From assembly GCA_905250115.1 (NCBI GenBank), contig CAJNOI010000034.1, positions 146,800-210,799 of the forward strand: DNA of 64,000 nucleotides, written 5' to 3'. Positions 11,961-24,800 of this stretch are shown here, one piece after another. The notes under the pieces were generated by a model. It ran no database searches. It saw only the letters and a list, made by a program, of their open reading frames with translations, and was not told the origin of the DNA. The position numbers and the translations under genes are program-made. This DNA is from Adineta steineri (lineage: Eukaryota > Rotifera > Eurotatoria > Adinetida > Adinetidae). Positions within the stretch are counted from its first letter, which is position 1. Each line of letters begins with the position of its first letter.

Positions 11961-14900
11961 TGATCCTAATAACGCTGATCGATACTTCTTTGTGTTATAG
12001 TCATATGTGATCAACTAGTATAGAAAAGAGATAAACTAAAAGAATATAGATATAAACTAGAAATAAAAACACTTCGTTAATCTTACTACTAGATCTAAAC
12101 TTAAATTCAAACCTAAACTGCCAACTCGTTGGAGTTTGAATTTGAGTTTGGTGCATGTCTATCTAGAGCTACATCTTTGCCTACTCTTTTATCTGAATCC
12201 ACTGTGCAGTAATAGAATATATGTATCATCTATGTGTATTTGTTTCTCTCTTCTTAATTTTTGTCTTCTCTTTTAATAATTTCGATAGGAATAAAAGAAA
12301 TAAATTGAACAAATATTCATTTAAGTAAATGCTAGAAATAATGATCGTCGTTATTTAAACATAGAATAGTATTCGTTTACTTGATTTATCGAAATATTTT
12401 CTATATTTCTCTTGTTTATTTAAGAAAATAGATGAAATTAAATATAAGGTTCATGTAATGATTGATGATATCAATAGAAATATTTCATCTATCATTATCA
12501 TCATGAATTGTAATGCTACAAACTTGATATGAAGATTTTTAGTGTTTGATTTATTCGATAAGAGATAATGAGCAATTGTTGATATAAATCTGATAGTTAA
12601 TCGTCTTGAGGATGAGTATATATTGTCTTTACTGTCTCTTTGACATTGATATTAAAAGAAAATTGTTATTTTCTAACGAATTCTTTAATATTTTGATATA
12701 AAACTAAATAGAACGAGCATAAATCAATGATAAGAATGATCAATATATTTGACATAAGTTTGAAGAATATTTTCAAATAGAAGAAAAGCTCAATAAAAAT
12801 ATTGAATCTTAGACGAAAAGTTTTTTCTATTGTTCTTCTCGATATTTCCATTTAAACATAATTCCTATTGATAACCATACTGAAAATATAAAACTATTTA
12901 TTAGTTCTTTTTATATAGTTATTTCTGAATAGATTTATCAAGGATAAGAAAAATAATGACCAACAGAGAGCGTATAAGAAAGAAAAACAACATTTCGTCA
13001 CAAATATCGTTATTTGGATGAGGAAGAAAAGTATGCGAGATAAAATTAGCTATTGTCGAAGTAATTAAGGAATATGAAAATAAATGATGCACAAAATAAA
13101 TACACATGTAGCAGATGTTGAATATTTTTCTATAGTTTTTAGGTAGAATTCTCATTCAAAAGAATGAGTTTATATTATTTTCTTTTAACACAAAATAATT
13201 CCTTTCAAATTTTGTAAATAAATTAAAGAAAATAATATTACTAAGAAAGTTAAATGAATTGAATAATTATTTTACAATTAGAAAAACATTTTTATGTAAC
13301 AATTCCTAGTTAAAAATCTCTACCTGAATCTACATATGGATGAATTACAATATTCTTAAATTGTTTTATGAAAACCTTTTTATCTCATTGTTAGTACATT
13401 GTACAGTATTGTATTAAAGGAAAATATGTTTCATTTTTTCTAATTATTACTCTTGAATTATCTAACATATGAGATATTTTTTTAAGAATCCAGTTTAAAA
13501 ATTTGAGATTAAACTATATTGATTCGTACACAACACATCTAATGCTGATTTTTTCACCAGATTTTTAATCTTTAATCTTGTGTGTGTAATGAGAAATTTC
13601 TTCGTCGATTGCAATTGAAATTAGTTGTAAGAAAGCTATTCCGTGTACTCAAAATCAGTAATTAATCGTCAATGAATTTCTTCCTCATTTTTAACGATAA
13701 ATTATGATATTATTTACACGTGAACCTTAGTTTTACTGTTAAATTTAGAAAATCTTATTACTGATTTCATTAGTGGATCAATGTTTTTGTTATAAAATTG
13801 AACGTTCACGTTAATTTACACATAGAAGTTATGTAACTAAATCGATAAATAAGAACTCTACATGCAGTTTGATATAATGAGAAAAAATAAATTCAGAAAA
13901 AAGATTAAAAAATTCTCTAAAATCGATGATTTGTATTTATTTATTTCTGGAAGGCTTCTCTGCTTATTTATCATCGCTCATTAATTAAAAATCTTGAAAA
14001 AGAATGCAAAAAACATAAATGAGAAGTAGAGTTATAGATTAATATAGAATCATCTAAAATAAACTACACCTTATCGTAAAGAAACGCTTTGAAACGAATG
14101 ATTGTGATGACGAGGCCTATAGTGTGATTATTTTTAAAATTACCCAATATCATTCATGTCAAATCTAGTCTTTTCATTTGTTCTAAACGTCTATGATTCT
14201 ATTTCACTATTCAATTTATAAATTCCTAAATAATAAATTTGTAGTTTATAATTGATTACTGAAATCGATGATTAAACATGATTTTCATGACATAAGATGT
14301 AACTATGACACTCGTCGGAGATTTTTATAGAATCTATTTTCCAATGGTAATAATATGAGCAATAGTTAAATAGAATGAATAATGTTTCAAGTCAATCTGT
14401 AATATTTTAAGAGAATTAGAAATTAAAAAAAAATCTTATGTAATATTTCGTATAACACTAATGGTTTTTTCTATTTAACCGAAAATTTGAATAAGTTTTT
14501 CATTATCTTTTATCACTTGTACCATTATATATCGAAGTTATTTTTCATATGACAGAATAGAAATTAAAGGATTGACTGTAGATATAATCTATGAACAAAT
14601 AATTAATTAGAATTATTTTCTTAAAATATATATTAAAAATAAATAATCATTTCTTTGTCTTTGATTTCTATACAATATAAGAAGAGCGACATATGTGCGG
14701 GATAAAATCAATATTAATTCTATTTTCAAAGAAAAAAAGAAATTCTACAAATAATGCGCTTGAAACGAAAAGATGAATTTGATACTAAAATAGATCATAT
14801 TCTTATTTATTTTTACTCACACTTGTTTTTTTATTATAAAACTTAAAGAAACAAGTATTTAGAATAAAAATATGAACTAAATAAGTATCATTATCTCTTT

Positions 14901-17900
14901 TTATTTTCATGATAACTTAATAAATATTAGAACATAATGCTAAGATTTCTTTGCTGTATCATTTATTAAATCAATTTTAAGTGAATAAACAACTCACACT
15001 TATTATTTTCTCTTTCTCGAGGTTAAAAAATCTCAAATTAAGTTATAGGATTACCGATCATTTGTAACAGATTGCTGAATTGCAGATGATTTTGATCATA
15101 AAGAAGAGTAATATCGCTGGACAAGTCATTAGAAATCCAAATAGTTAAAAAATTTAAGATAATTAATTCTATATTGAAAAATAAATAAATAAATAAAGAT
15201 TTTGATTATATTTAAAAATTGACTTGATTTTTCTTCCATAAATAAAATCGATGAAAACAGAATTATTTTTCTCTTTTCTTTTCATGACTTATGTATCCGT
15301 CTTGGTTCATTGGTTTTGTTGACCACATGTGATTTTTAGTACGAGCAATCAACGACGATATTAAAGAATAAACGTAAAGAAGAGTGGCCTTATAGATGAT
15401 CGTTTGACAAAACAAGAAAAAATGAGAATTGTAAGCCCTAGAAATAATTTTTTTGTTGTTGCGAACAACATAACAAAATGCACCCAGGGGGAAAAGAACG
15501 TGTCTCTTAGAATATTTTCAAATATCGAAATAAAACGACTTTTACGTATCGAACCGTGTTCTAATCTTATCTTAAGATTTCGATTAACAACTGTAAAGAA
15601 TGAAATATCTGTAGTATGATATTTAAGCAATGAAGAAGAAAATTAACTTTATTCTTATAAAAAGAAAACGTTTCATTTCAAATTGATATTAATATAAAAT
15701 AAGATAAAGAAGAATTTGATTATTTTAGTTTTATCTTATTTCTTAAATAACTATTTAAACATTTTGAGAGAATCAAATCCTTTTTATTTAACATTTTACT
15801 TTATATTTGGAGATTTTTAGAATAAAATACTTTAATTATTCTCATTTAAAAAATGTAAATATTCAGTTTTAAGATGATCGAACTAAAAAAAACATTGAGT
15901 ATAATAACAAATGCGACGATTACGACATTAATAACTTCATGGTCAGCTAGTTGTTCTTCTATATTCTTTATAATAATCATTTTTGTCATGATAATATTAC
16001 AGTGTAGATTTATTTATTAATAATTAATACCAAATAAAACTTTGACTACTGATCACTTCTCTAACTACGAACACTTCTTTTTCTTGAACAGTGAGCATTC
16101 CTTTTTCAATTCTTCTGTTATTCTAACTCGAGAATATAAGGATAGGGCAAAGAATAAAAAGAAGTTCATCCTTCTACCATATATTATGATCGATACCTTA
16201 ATTACCTTTTTGTCAATCACTCCTACACCCTCATCTGATAAGATCCAATATTTAATAGAAGCTTATAAGAAATCGGCAAACAAGACTATTAATAGATTTA
16301 ATAGTAAAATCATAATTGTTCCTCATTTATTTAATATCAATCTAATCGCTACTATATTACAATATGGAGATTCAATTTCATTCTACTATTGGATCCTATC
16401 GAATCTGACTGTAGACTTTTAATACTAGAGATTTCAATGTAAATCCGTCTCCGAGCCTCCTAATAAACAGGCTCTCTATTATCGAGGTCATTCTCGATTG
16501 TTCTATCATCTTTCATATATGGTGTGATATTTTTTTACTAGTCTTTTTTGATATATTTGTATATGACATGATCATATGACCATGTACATATATATATATA
16601 TAAGCCATATGTTGATGAAATATATCATATTTTTTTTGCTTTTTCTCTCTCTCTCTTTTTTCTTTTCTTTTCTTCTTGTTCTTCTCTTCTGTCGTTCTCT
16701 TTCAAATAAACTAGATATAGTGCTTACAATCTCATTATCGAATTTAATTGTTTGAGAAAATAGATAATGTGAAGATAGGAAGTTGAGTTAGAAACACAAA
16801 AGATACAAGATTAGGGCAACAGAAATAAGAAGGCTGAGAATTATAGTATAAGTGAGTAAAAAATACTTTCACATTCAATTTTAATCAACACTTATTAAAT
16901 CCATTGGTTGCCAGTCATATTCATCGCTTTTTATATCTAAATAAATATGCAGAATAAATCTTCTTGCTTGTCATATATTAACACCTAGGTATAAATCTGT
17001 ATTTTACTATTATTATGGTTCATACTTTTCCGAGATTAGTAACAATTTGATACTAATAGTATTTCATCAGGAAGTTTATATATATAATTTAATTTAAATT
17101 CCTTATTTTTGTTTTTTTGTCTATCAGTTATAGATACTGAAGAAACATCATCATACTGTAATGACACATTTCTGAATATCTCAATAATGTCAGAATAGTA
17201 ATATAACAACAATTCGAAAATCGAGTAATGAGCATTTTGAAAATCAGAAATATACAGATATAATTGTTAAACTATTCTGGCACGATACGTGAACAGTAAT
17301 ATACTAATATCTCACATGAGTACACATGACAATATAATAGTTCAAATTGAATTCATAAATATTGATTTTGTGATGTGAATTATTTGACGTATATGTCGAC
17401 TTTTATTCCTCAGTTAGTCTCATAGTGACTACTATTTCAAAAGTATCACCTTTGTGACAAAAATCTACAGTTTCTTAGATTAAAAGTAAACAAAAGTTAT
17501 AAATACAGTAAACAATAATGATTTTAACTAACACTTTAACGAAAATTTAAAATGTTATAAATCAAAAACGAATTAGTCTGTTAAATTTGACTATCATTTT
17601 ATTAAGATAAGAATTGAATTAATAAAAAGAATATAATAAATAAAAAATAGAAGATTAACAAAAAAAAGTACAGTGTAAAGAACATAGAACACAAAAATAA
17701 ATAAGTTCAAATTATTTTCTTCTACTTAAATAACACCGAAAAAAGAAAATGTGATTATAAAAAACTCTTCATATTACATATTTTCTATTCTAATGTACAA
17801 AAGATGAGCAAGACATGTGAGTTTATAGTTTCAATTCATTTGAAGTTACTTTAGTCTTTTTTGTAATAATTGACAAATGTAGATAGTCGAAGAAAATTGA

Positions 17901-19530
17901 AGTTAATGTGTTCCAACTAATGAAAAGAGTTCAATTCATTTCTGAATTATGTTCATAGCTTGCATCGGCTTTCCAAAACTCCAAACTATCTATCGGCAAA
18001 TATTATAATTGTTATAATATTTAGAATAAAATATATACACATAATATGATATGTTTCATTACTACTTAGAAGTAAAATACAATTCTTATTAATATATTTT
18101 TCAATAAATATGTAAATGTAAATACCAATAATCGATTCTAAAATAAGTATCCGAGTTGATGTAAATTTAACTTTAGCATTAAAAAGTTTCTTTCTGTAAA
18201 TAGTAACTGTTGATATTTTTCATTATGTACATGTAGATAATTCTACAAAAATAAAATAATAAACCAAATAATATTCCAATAAAAATAAGCTGAAATGTAT
18301 TTTGTTGAAGAAGAGAAAAGTTTCTGACGATACTGGCTGATTCTTCGAATAAGACGATGCATATCACCAACGAATACTAGTAGATTTAATCAATAAAAAA
18401 TAGATCAGATATATAATATCAATTACTTTATTATTCTGTTTATTACTGTAGATAAGTTGAAAAATAATGAGTATTATTCATAAATCTGATACAAATGAAC
18501 TAGCATTGAAAATAGTAGAAATATCTTCAAAGAATGGTTTTAGAATTAGAAATATTGGATAGTCTAAGAAGTGTATGTTCCAATAGGTTGTTAATAAATC
18601 AATTGACAAATATATTTTCAATATATAAGAAATGTTTGTTTATAAAAATTCATAGAGAACATATAGTGATATTAGCTCATTTGTTTTATATATACAATAA
18701 GATAATTTTGTACGAAATCCATCAATTGACTTAAAAATATAGACAGAAATAAAGAAAAAACATGATAATACAAATGATTCATGAGAATATCGACTTATTC
18801 ATGGATGAGTCACGTCGCGAGGAGGTTGTACATCAACGTCTACCTACACTCTCAATTTTCTTTATTTTTAATCTAATTACGTATTGAGCAACAGTAAAAG
18901 TTTGTTTCTACGCATAATATAAACGTCGATGTAATAAGATATGTATCCAACTATTTAAAAATATGAGGGAAATCGTTTATCTAGTATGGACGAAAAAAAT
19001 ATGCATTTACCTTTTTCGTATTGTAGGGCAAAATAAAGGCGTATCCGGATTAAAGTGTGGGCTTGCTAAAATGGAGAATTAGGTGACAAATATATCGATT
19101 ATTGTATAATATGACTGGAGTCGTGTATTTAAGTTTGAGTAAAAAGTAAGACAACTCACATTTGTTCTGTTTCATACTTAGAGGTAAGATATTAATATTC
19201 AAAGTAATCAAGAAGCTTTTTTTCTATAAATGTTTATGAAATTGAGCATATATCCAGATTCTTCGGAATATTATGCGATTCTTGTATTTAGTGTGGAAAA
19301 GAAAATAAGAAACTATTATTATTATTTATTTATTTTAAGTTGAAAAGCAAATGGAAATATCTCACTGATTAAATGTCGAATGTTTGATACACATTTATTT
19401 GGTTTATTAAAATTAATAAAAACAATTCTATATTCAAAAATATTTGATTAAAAACAAAATCAAGTTTGTTCTTTTTTTTTATATTATTCTTGTAAACTAA
19501 TAGAAATCAAAATCAAAAGATTAAAAACAT
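11961..19530. other. Long AT-rich intergenic region
   Basis: About 7.6 kb without a gene I can support. ORFs at 12666-13155 (minus), 15361-15630 (both strands) and 16042-16422 are AT-rich, lack motifs and have no splice partners that extend them. A run of TA repeats and a TC-rich tract lie near 16590-16680. No tRNA or rRNA is seen. Confidence 0.55.
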
Positions 19531-19536
19531 TAAACA

Positions 19537-21126
19537 AATGCAAAAGAAGAATATGATACAATTGAAAAAATGATAGCTGTTCAAAAAATTCTTCAAGAAG
19601 AAAAGTAAAATATTGAAAAACAAATTGATATTACAACTGATCTGGACAACAAATAACATAACTTAAATTCAATTTTATTGTTTTGAAAGTAAAATTTTAT
19701 ATTAAATTATTTATTTTAAATTGATATTTTGTTTTATTATATGCATTATTAGATTTAACGTATTATACAGGAGAATTTTTACATATTTTATTTTAAGTAA
19801 TTTGATCAAATGGTTCAATAGAAGGGTGTATCATGTCTATCCTACTCATTCACTCACCCTCACGATCTTATTGATTTTTATATAAAATTTTGTTATCAAT
19901 ATATTATTTTAGAAGAAAATAAACCAAATAATTTAATTATATTTGATTTATCTTCATTTAATTATGAGAGGAAAACTGAAGAACAATATTTATTTATTCA
20001 AGGTCAAATTCAAAAATAAAATTTTCTTTTTCTTTACAAATATTTTCAACTTATATTATCATCATTAATTAATTCATTTCAAACAAATCAACAACAACGA
20101 AAAGATAAAGATACACATCTTGTAATGTACCAAGTTTTCTTTCATCGATTTTACAAAAATATGATGAATATTCAATTGAATGTAAAACGGAGTTAACATT
20201 AAATGCTTCACAAATACTTATTCTAATGAATTCATATTCAAATAAAAATATTTTAATTGATATAGGAAAATTACAAATGAATACAGATTCAAATGATAAC
20301 AGAAATTCTTTATCTATTATACAACATCGACTTATATTTGATAGATTTTCGATGAGTCGTTTTATTTGAAATGATAAAAATGAATTAATTAATAAAATAA
20401 TTTTATTAGAATATTTATTATTTGTAACATTAATTAATCATCCTTTAAATTCACAAAATGATTCCAGTGAAATTAATAATTATGCATTTTCTGATCAAAT
20501 TTTTAATGAAAATTCGTTTTTATAAAATTCCAGAAATTGATAATACTCAACAAGAAGAAGAAGAACAAATTGAAATTAAACATATAAAATCATCAAAATG
20601 TATTTCTCAAAAAATAAGATTTACAAGAAGATACAAGTATTTATGAAAAATTCGGTTTAATTTTCAAAGAAAACAAATTGGTTAAGGACTTTATTATTCT
20701 CAAATAGATCTTATCAATAATTATATAACTCAAGATGAAGACTCTAACTTTCTTTATTTAATAATTTAATTAATTGCAATGAATTTTAATTTATTATTAA
20801 ATTCAACATTTATTATTAGATGGTGTTTGAAAAAAAACAATTTCAAGTTTTATTAACAAACATTTTAATGTTCAATAAAATACATCAATATTTAATATGA
20901 ATCTTGAATTTAATAAATCTAATACAATAAAGTACAGATTTTTTTATTTTAAAATATTTTTAATAATTTTATCTATTTATTTTCCATTAGATTCATCTAA
21001 ATATTCTATTTCATCTGACATAAAAATAAGAAATGAATTTATTTTCAATCTTTCTCAAATTATTTTATTACAAGATCAAAACAAAGCTAGTGCTGATTGT
21101 CTTATATTTAATGTAAGTGAAATTAT
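19537..21126 (+). pseudogene. Degenerate VPS13-like (bridge-like lipid transfer) gene relic
   Basis: Fragments in changing frames read like the middle of a VPS13-type protein. There is a short coiled stretch (NAKEEYDTIEKMIAVQ), then FDLSSFNYERK followed by a GQIQ...YKYFQLILSSLINSFQ segment. That segment resembles the family's GQIQ-V-FL-KF--DIL-F--NFQ pattern. Next come LTLNASQILILM, then DIGKLQMN, then RLIFDRFSMSRF, resembling the family's DLG and RSQF blocks. Many stops and frameshifts interrupt it, with stops at positions such as EEK-stop-NIEK and FI-stop-NDKNE. VPS13 proteins move lipids between membranes at contact sites, but this copy cannot make one. The family call comes from pattern resemblance only; a different beta-rich repeat protein is possible. 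Confidence 0.4.
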
Positions 21127-21130
21127 CTAA

Positions 21131-21866
21131 TAAAAATAATTTAAATAAATATATATCTATATACTTAATAATTAGCATTTTCGATAGATATGGTTATTAT
21201 GAATGGTGAAATAAAGTTGCAGATTATTGTACGCTTACCGTGTTTTTCTCGGTTAAAGACTGATCGTCAAATGAACAGTGAAATTTCGTCAAAAATGATG
21301 TTTTTAACGCGCGTCTGCGATCATAAAAGTAACGTCTTTAGCCATTAAACGATTAAATTTAAAATTTACAACGATTTTGGTATAGGAAATGAGATTATAT
21401 CAAGGTTATCTCTAAAATTGAGAAACCATTTGTAAGTCTGATTAACATAATACAGTCTTCATGTAGTTCGATTCATAGAGTAAGCGAGTGTAATCCGATT
21501 TATCGATATCTTTTACGAGGTTTATTGGACAGAGCATAGAGTTTGAAGCAAATACCAGCAGTTTAAATGATTAAGATGGGATCGCATAGGTGAACACGTT
21601 CCACGATCATTACTGAACTCAAACAAGAACCCAACAACACATCAATTTTTATCCGATTATCAGAGTGTAATTTTACCGATCTCTGTTACAAAATCTGAAC
21701 ACAACCATATTTTTTTTCTTTTTTGCATGCATAATCTCGCTTGAACGAACAAATACAGGCTAGATCAGATGATCTGATTCGAGATTTACTTTACACGATT
21801 CTCTCACTATTTTTCTTTTCAGATTTAGTTTATTAAGTTTTTAGTAGTTTTGAAACTAACATAAAC
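21131..21866. other. Upstream region of the NRPS gene
   Basis: The stretch 21190-21720 is visibly less AT-rich than its flanks and has CpG-containing words (GTAACGTC, ACGCGCGTC). It has no ORF of note. It may hold the promoter and a 5' UTR of the NRPS, or an old non-coding insertion; I cannot tell which. Confidence 0.4.
21764..21778. promoter_or_regulatory. 15-bp palindrome upstream of the NRPS start
   Basis: ATCAGAT-G-ATCTGAT is a perfect 7+1+7 inverted repeat about 90 bp before the NRPS ATG. It could bind a dimeric transcription factor. Chance palindromes of this size are not rare in 64 kb, so this is only a candidate site. Confidence 0.25.
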
Positions 21867-24800
21867 ATGACTGCTCCATACTATATACTGGAACAATTGT
21901 TTCGCACAATTCAACTACATCCACAAAAAGTGGCGGTAGCACTTGATGATCAAATGTGGACGTACAGCGAATTAGTGGAACAAATCAAACGCACAACCTA
22001 TTATCTGCATCGTTCGAACTTTGTTCGAGGTCAGATCGTTTATCAGTTTGTCGAACGAAGTCTGGAAATGGTTTCTGGGTTATTTGGCATTATATGCGCG
22101 GGTGGTGTGTACTGTCCATTAAATCCCACAGATCCATATGAACGGATTACTTCGATTCTCGAACAATTACGAGGTTCGTGCGTTTTGATACATCAAAAAA
22201 CCAGCCATCAATTCCCTACAACAAATTCAATCAAACAATTTATTATGCTAGACGAGATTCTTTCTCCATTATCGGATGTAGAAGACATAGAAGAGCTTCC
22301 AGATTGCGAAGAACAAGGTGATGCTCTTATTATTTGCACATCTGGTACAACTGGTCGGCACAAAGCTGTAGTTCATTCTTTTCGAAGCTTGTCAACTAGC
22401 ATTCGTGCTTTTAGTCAATGGGACCTTCACGTGTACACTAGTCAAGATCAGGTGCTACAGGTTGCGGCGTGTTCATGGATTTTACATATATCCGAAATCA
22501 TGTTACCACTAGTTGTTGGTGGCACACTTGTGTTGCTAAGACCGAATGATCATTTAGATATGGACTATTTTTCTCAAACTCTGATACAACAACAAGTGAC
22601 GACAATTACAATTGGTCCTGGGATAACTCAAGCTCTCACCAATTACTTTGAGAAAACCCAACGACTGGCTACTCTGCAGTTTGTACGCAATGTGATCATA
22701 GGCGGTACCTCAGAAATCTCCATTTACTTGTAAAAGAATGCTTTTCTAATTGATTTCCATATCATTTAGGCGAAGCCATGAAGCCTCAACAACTAGTGAA
22801 GTTAGTCGGTGTGTTACAATCGTTTGATATCAAAGTATGTACCCAGTATGGTATGACTGAATGTAATGGGGCTCTGGGCGGTCGGTTACTTAGTTTCGAT
22901 GATGGTTTTGTACCTATGGGTTATCCACTTCCTGGTTATCGATGTTTGCTCATTGATAAACAAGGGCAGACCATAAACAGTACGAATAGATCCAGTAAAA
23001 TTGCTCAACTGCATATAGGAGGTATGAAGTGTTTTCTTTTCAATCCCTACTAAGAATGGTCTTTCGATTGTTTCATCGTAGGATCAGCCCTATTTAACCG
23101 TTACTACAATGATCCAGAGCGAACTGATAATATGTTTGTTACTATTGATAACCAGATTTATATGAAAACAGGTGACTTAGCTCGATATAACGAACGAGGC
23201 GAACTAGTACATGCTGGACGTATTGATTTTCAAGTTAAAGTGCATGGTCAAAGAGTGGAAACAAGCGAAATTGAAAATACAATAATCACTTGGTCTCCAG
23301 ACAAGATCTCTAACTGTCTTGTCACCAAAGCTCCACAGAACGATGATTTTCTTGTTGCCTATGTAGTCTCGAATGACTCACAGATCGATACAGAAGAACT
23401 TCGACAACACTGCAGCAAATATCTTCGGCAATATATGGTTCCATCTATATTTATTGTATTAGAAAAGCTGCCATTGAATGTCAATGGAAAAATCGATCGT
23501 AAGAACCTTCCCATACCAGACTTTTCAGTTCTCGCAACGGTTGCTAATGATCGCAGATACATAGAACCAAAGGGAAAAGTCGAAATACTTGTGCATTCGC
23601 TGTGGTCTGAAATATTGGGTCATAGTCGAATTTCGACAATTGCAAACTTTTTTAGCATTGGTGGTCATTCTCTTCTATTTATTCGAATCTATCAACATTA
23701 TCGAACGTTATTTAATTGCGATAAGGAAACAATAAATATTCGAACATTCCTTGACCATAATACTATAGCTGAACATGCAAAACTACTAGAAAATATTAAG
23801 ATCAATAATATACAAGCGAAACAATGGCGCGCACTACATATTAGTCAATGTAAGGCATATAGAAACACTTCTGCAGCAGGATACAATATTTTTCTCCTAA
23901 TCTATAGGTATTGCATCATATGCTCAAGAACGCATATATCTTGATGAGAAAATGCGTTTTCCTGGAAAAGTTGCCATTTACAATGAGCTGGATGTTCTTC
24001 AGGTTACAAAAGGTTCATTATCAGCGGATCGTTTATTGCAAGCTCTTCGTTGTATCCTAAGCAAACATAAGATATTAAGAACTTCTCTAGTTTTCAACAA
24101 CGATGATAGTACTTTAGAACAATCTATCACTGATAAACATCTGACATTTGCATTGGCTGCCGATCAAACATTCAAAGGTGAAACTGATCTTCACAGTATT
24201 ATTTTACAAACAAGTACTAATCCTAATTTGTTCGATTTATCAAGTGGTCGTGTTTTTTATTGTCAAATTCTCAGACAACACACGATATCGGATGAAAATA
24301 ATGATAAAGAAATTATTACAAATTCTGATGTTCTCGTTATCGGCTTTCATCATGTTGCAATTGATCAATCAAGTGTCTCAATTTTTCTAAATGATCTATG
24401 TAATACTTACAATAGTAACATGACATGGATAGATGATGAAGAATCATTACAATATATTGATTATAGTGTTCATGAGCGCCTAATCGACACGACACCATTG
24501 CGTGAGTTTTGGCGTTCTCAACTGAATGGATACAATCAAGAATGTCGATTGTTACTACCAGTTGATCGGCATTTCTTATATAGTGATCAACGATCTGGAT
24601 ATGCTTCCATTGCTCATATCTCATTTGATAATGAGGTTTCGACATCATTTCTTGATTGTGCATCTTCCCATCAAGTCACACCATTTCAACTATGTCTAGT
24701 TACATTCTATGCCTTTCTTTTCAAGCTAACATATAGACAAAATGATTTATGTATTTCTTGTCTCAATGCTAATCGATACAGAGCTGAATTACAGAATATG

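Noticed and set aside
12666-13155. Two minus-strand ORFs rich in Ile, Phe and Leu
   Set aside because: AT-rich composition gives false membrane-like frames; nothing links them by splicing.
15361-15630. Overlapping ORFs on both strands
   Set aside because: Open frames on both strands over the same segment, no motif, no codon signal; most likely chance.
16042-16422. 126-codon ORF in the long intergenic region
   Set aside because: It opens with TTG rather than ATG, is AT-driven in composition and has no motif or splice partner; low-complexity Ile/Asn/Tyr content is typical of random frames here.
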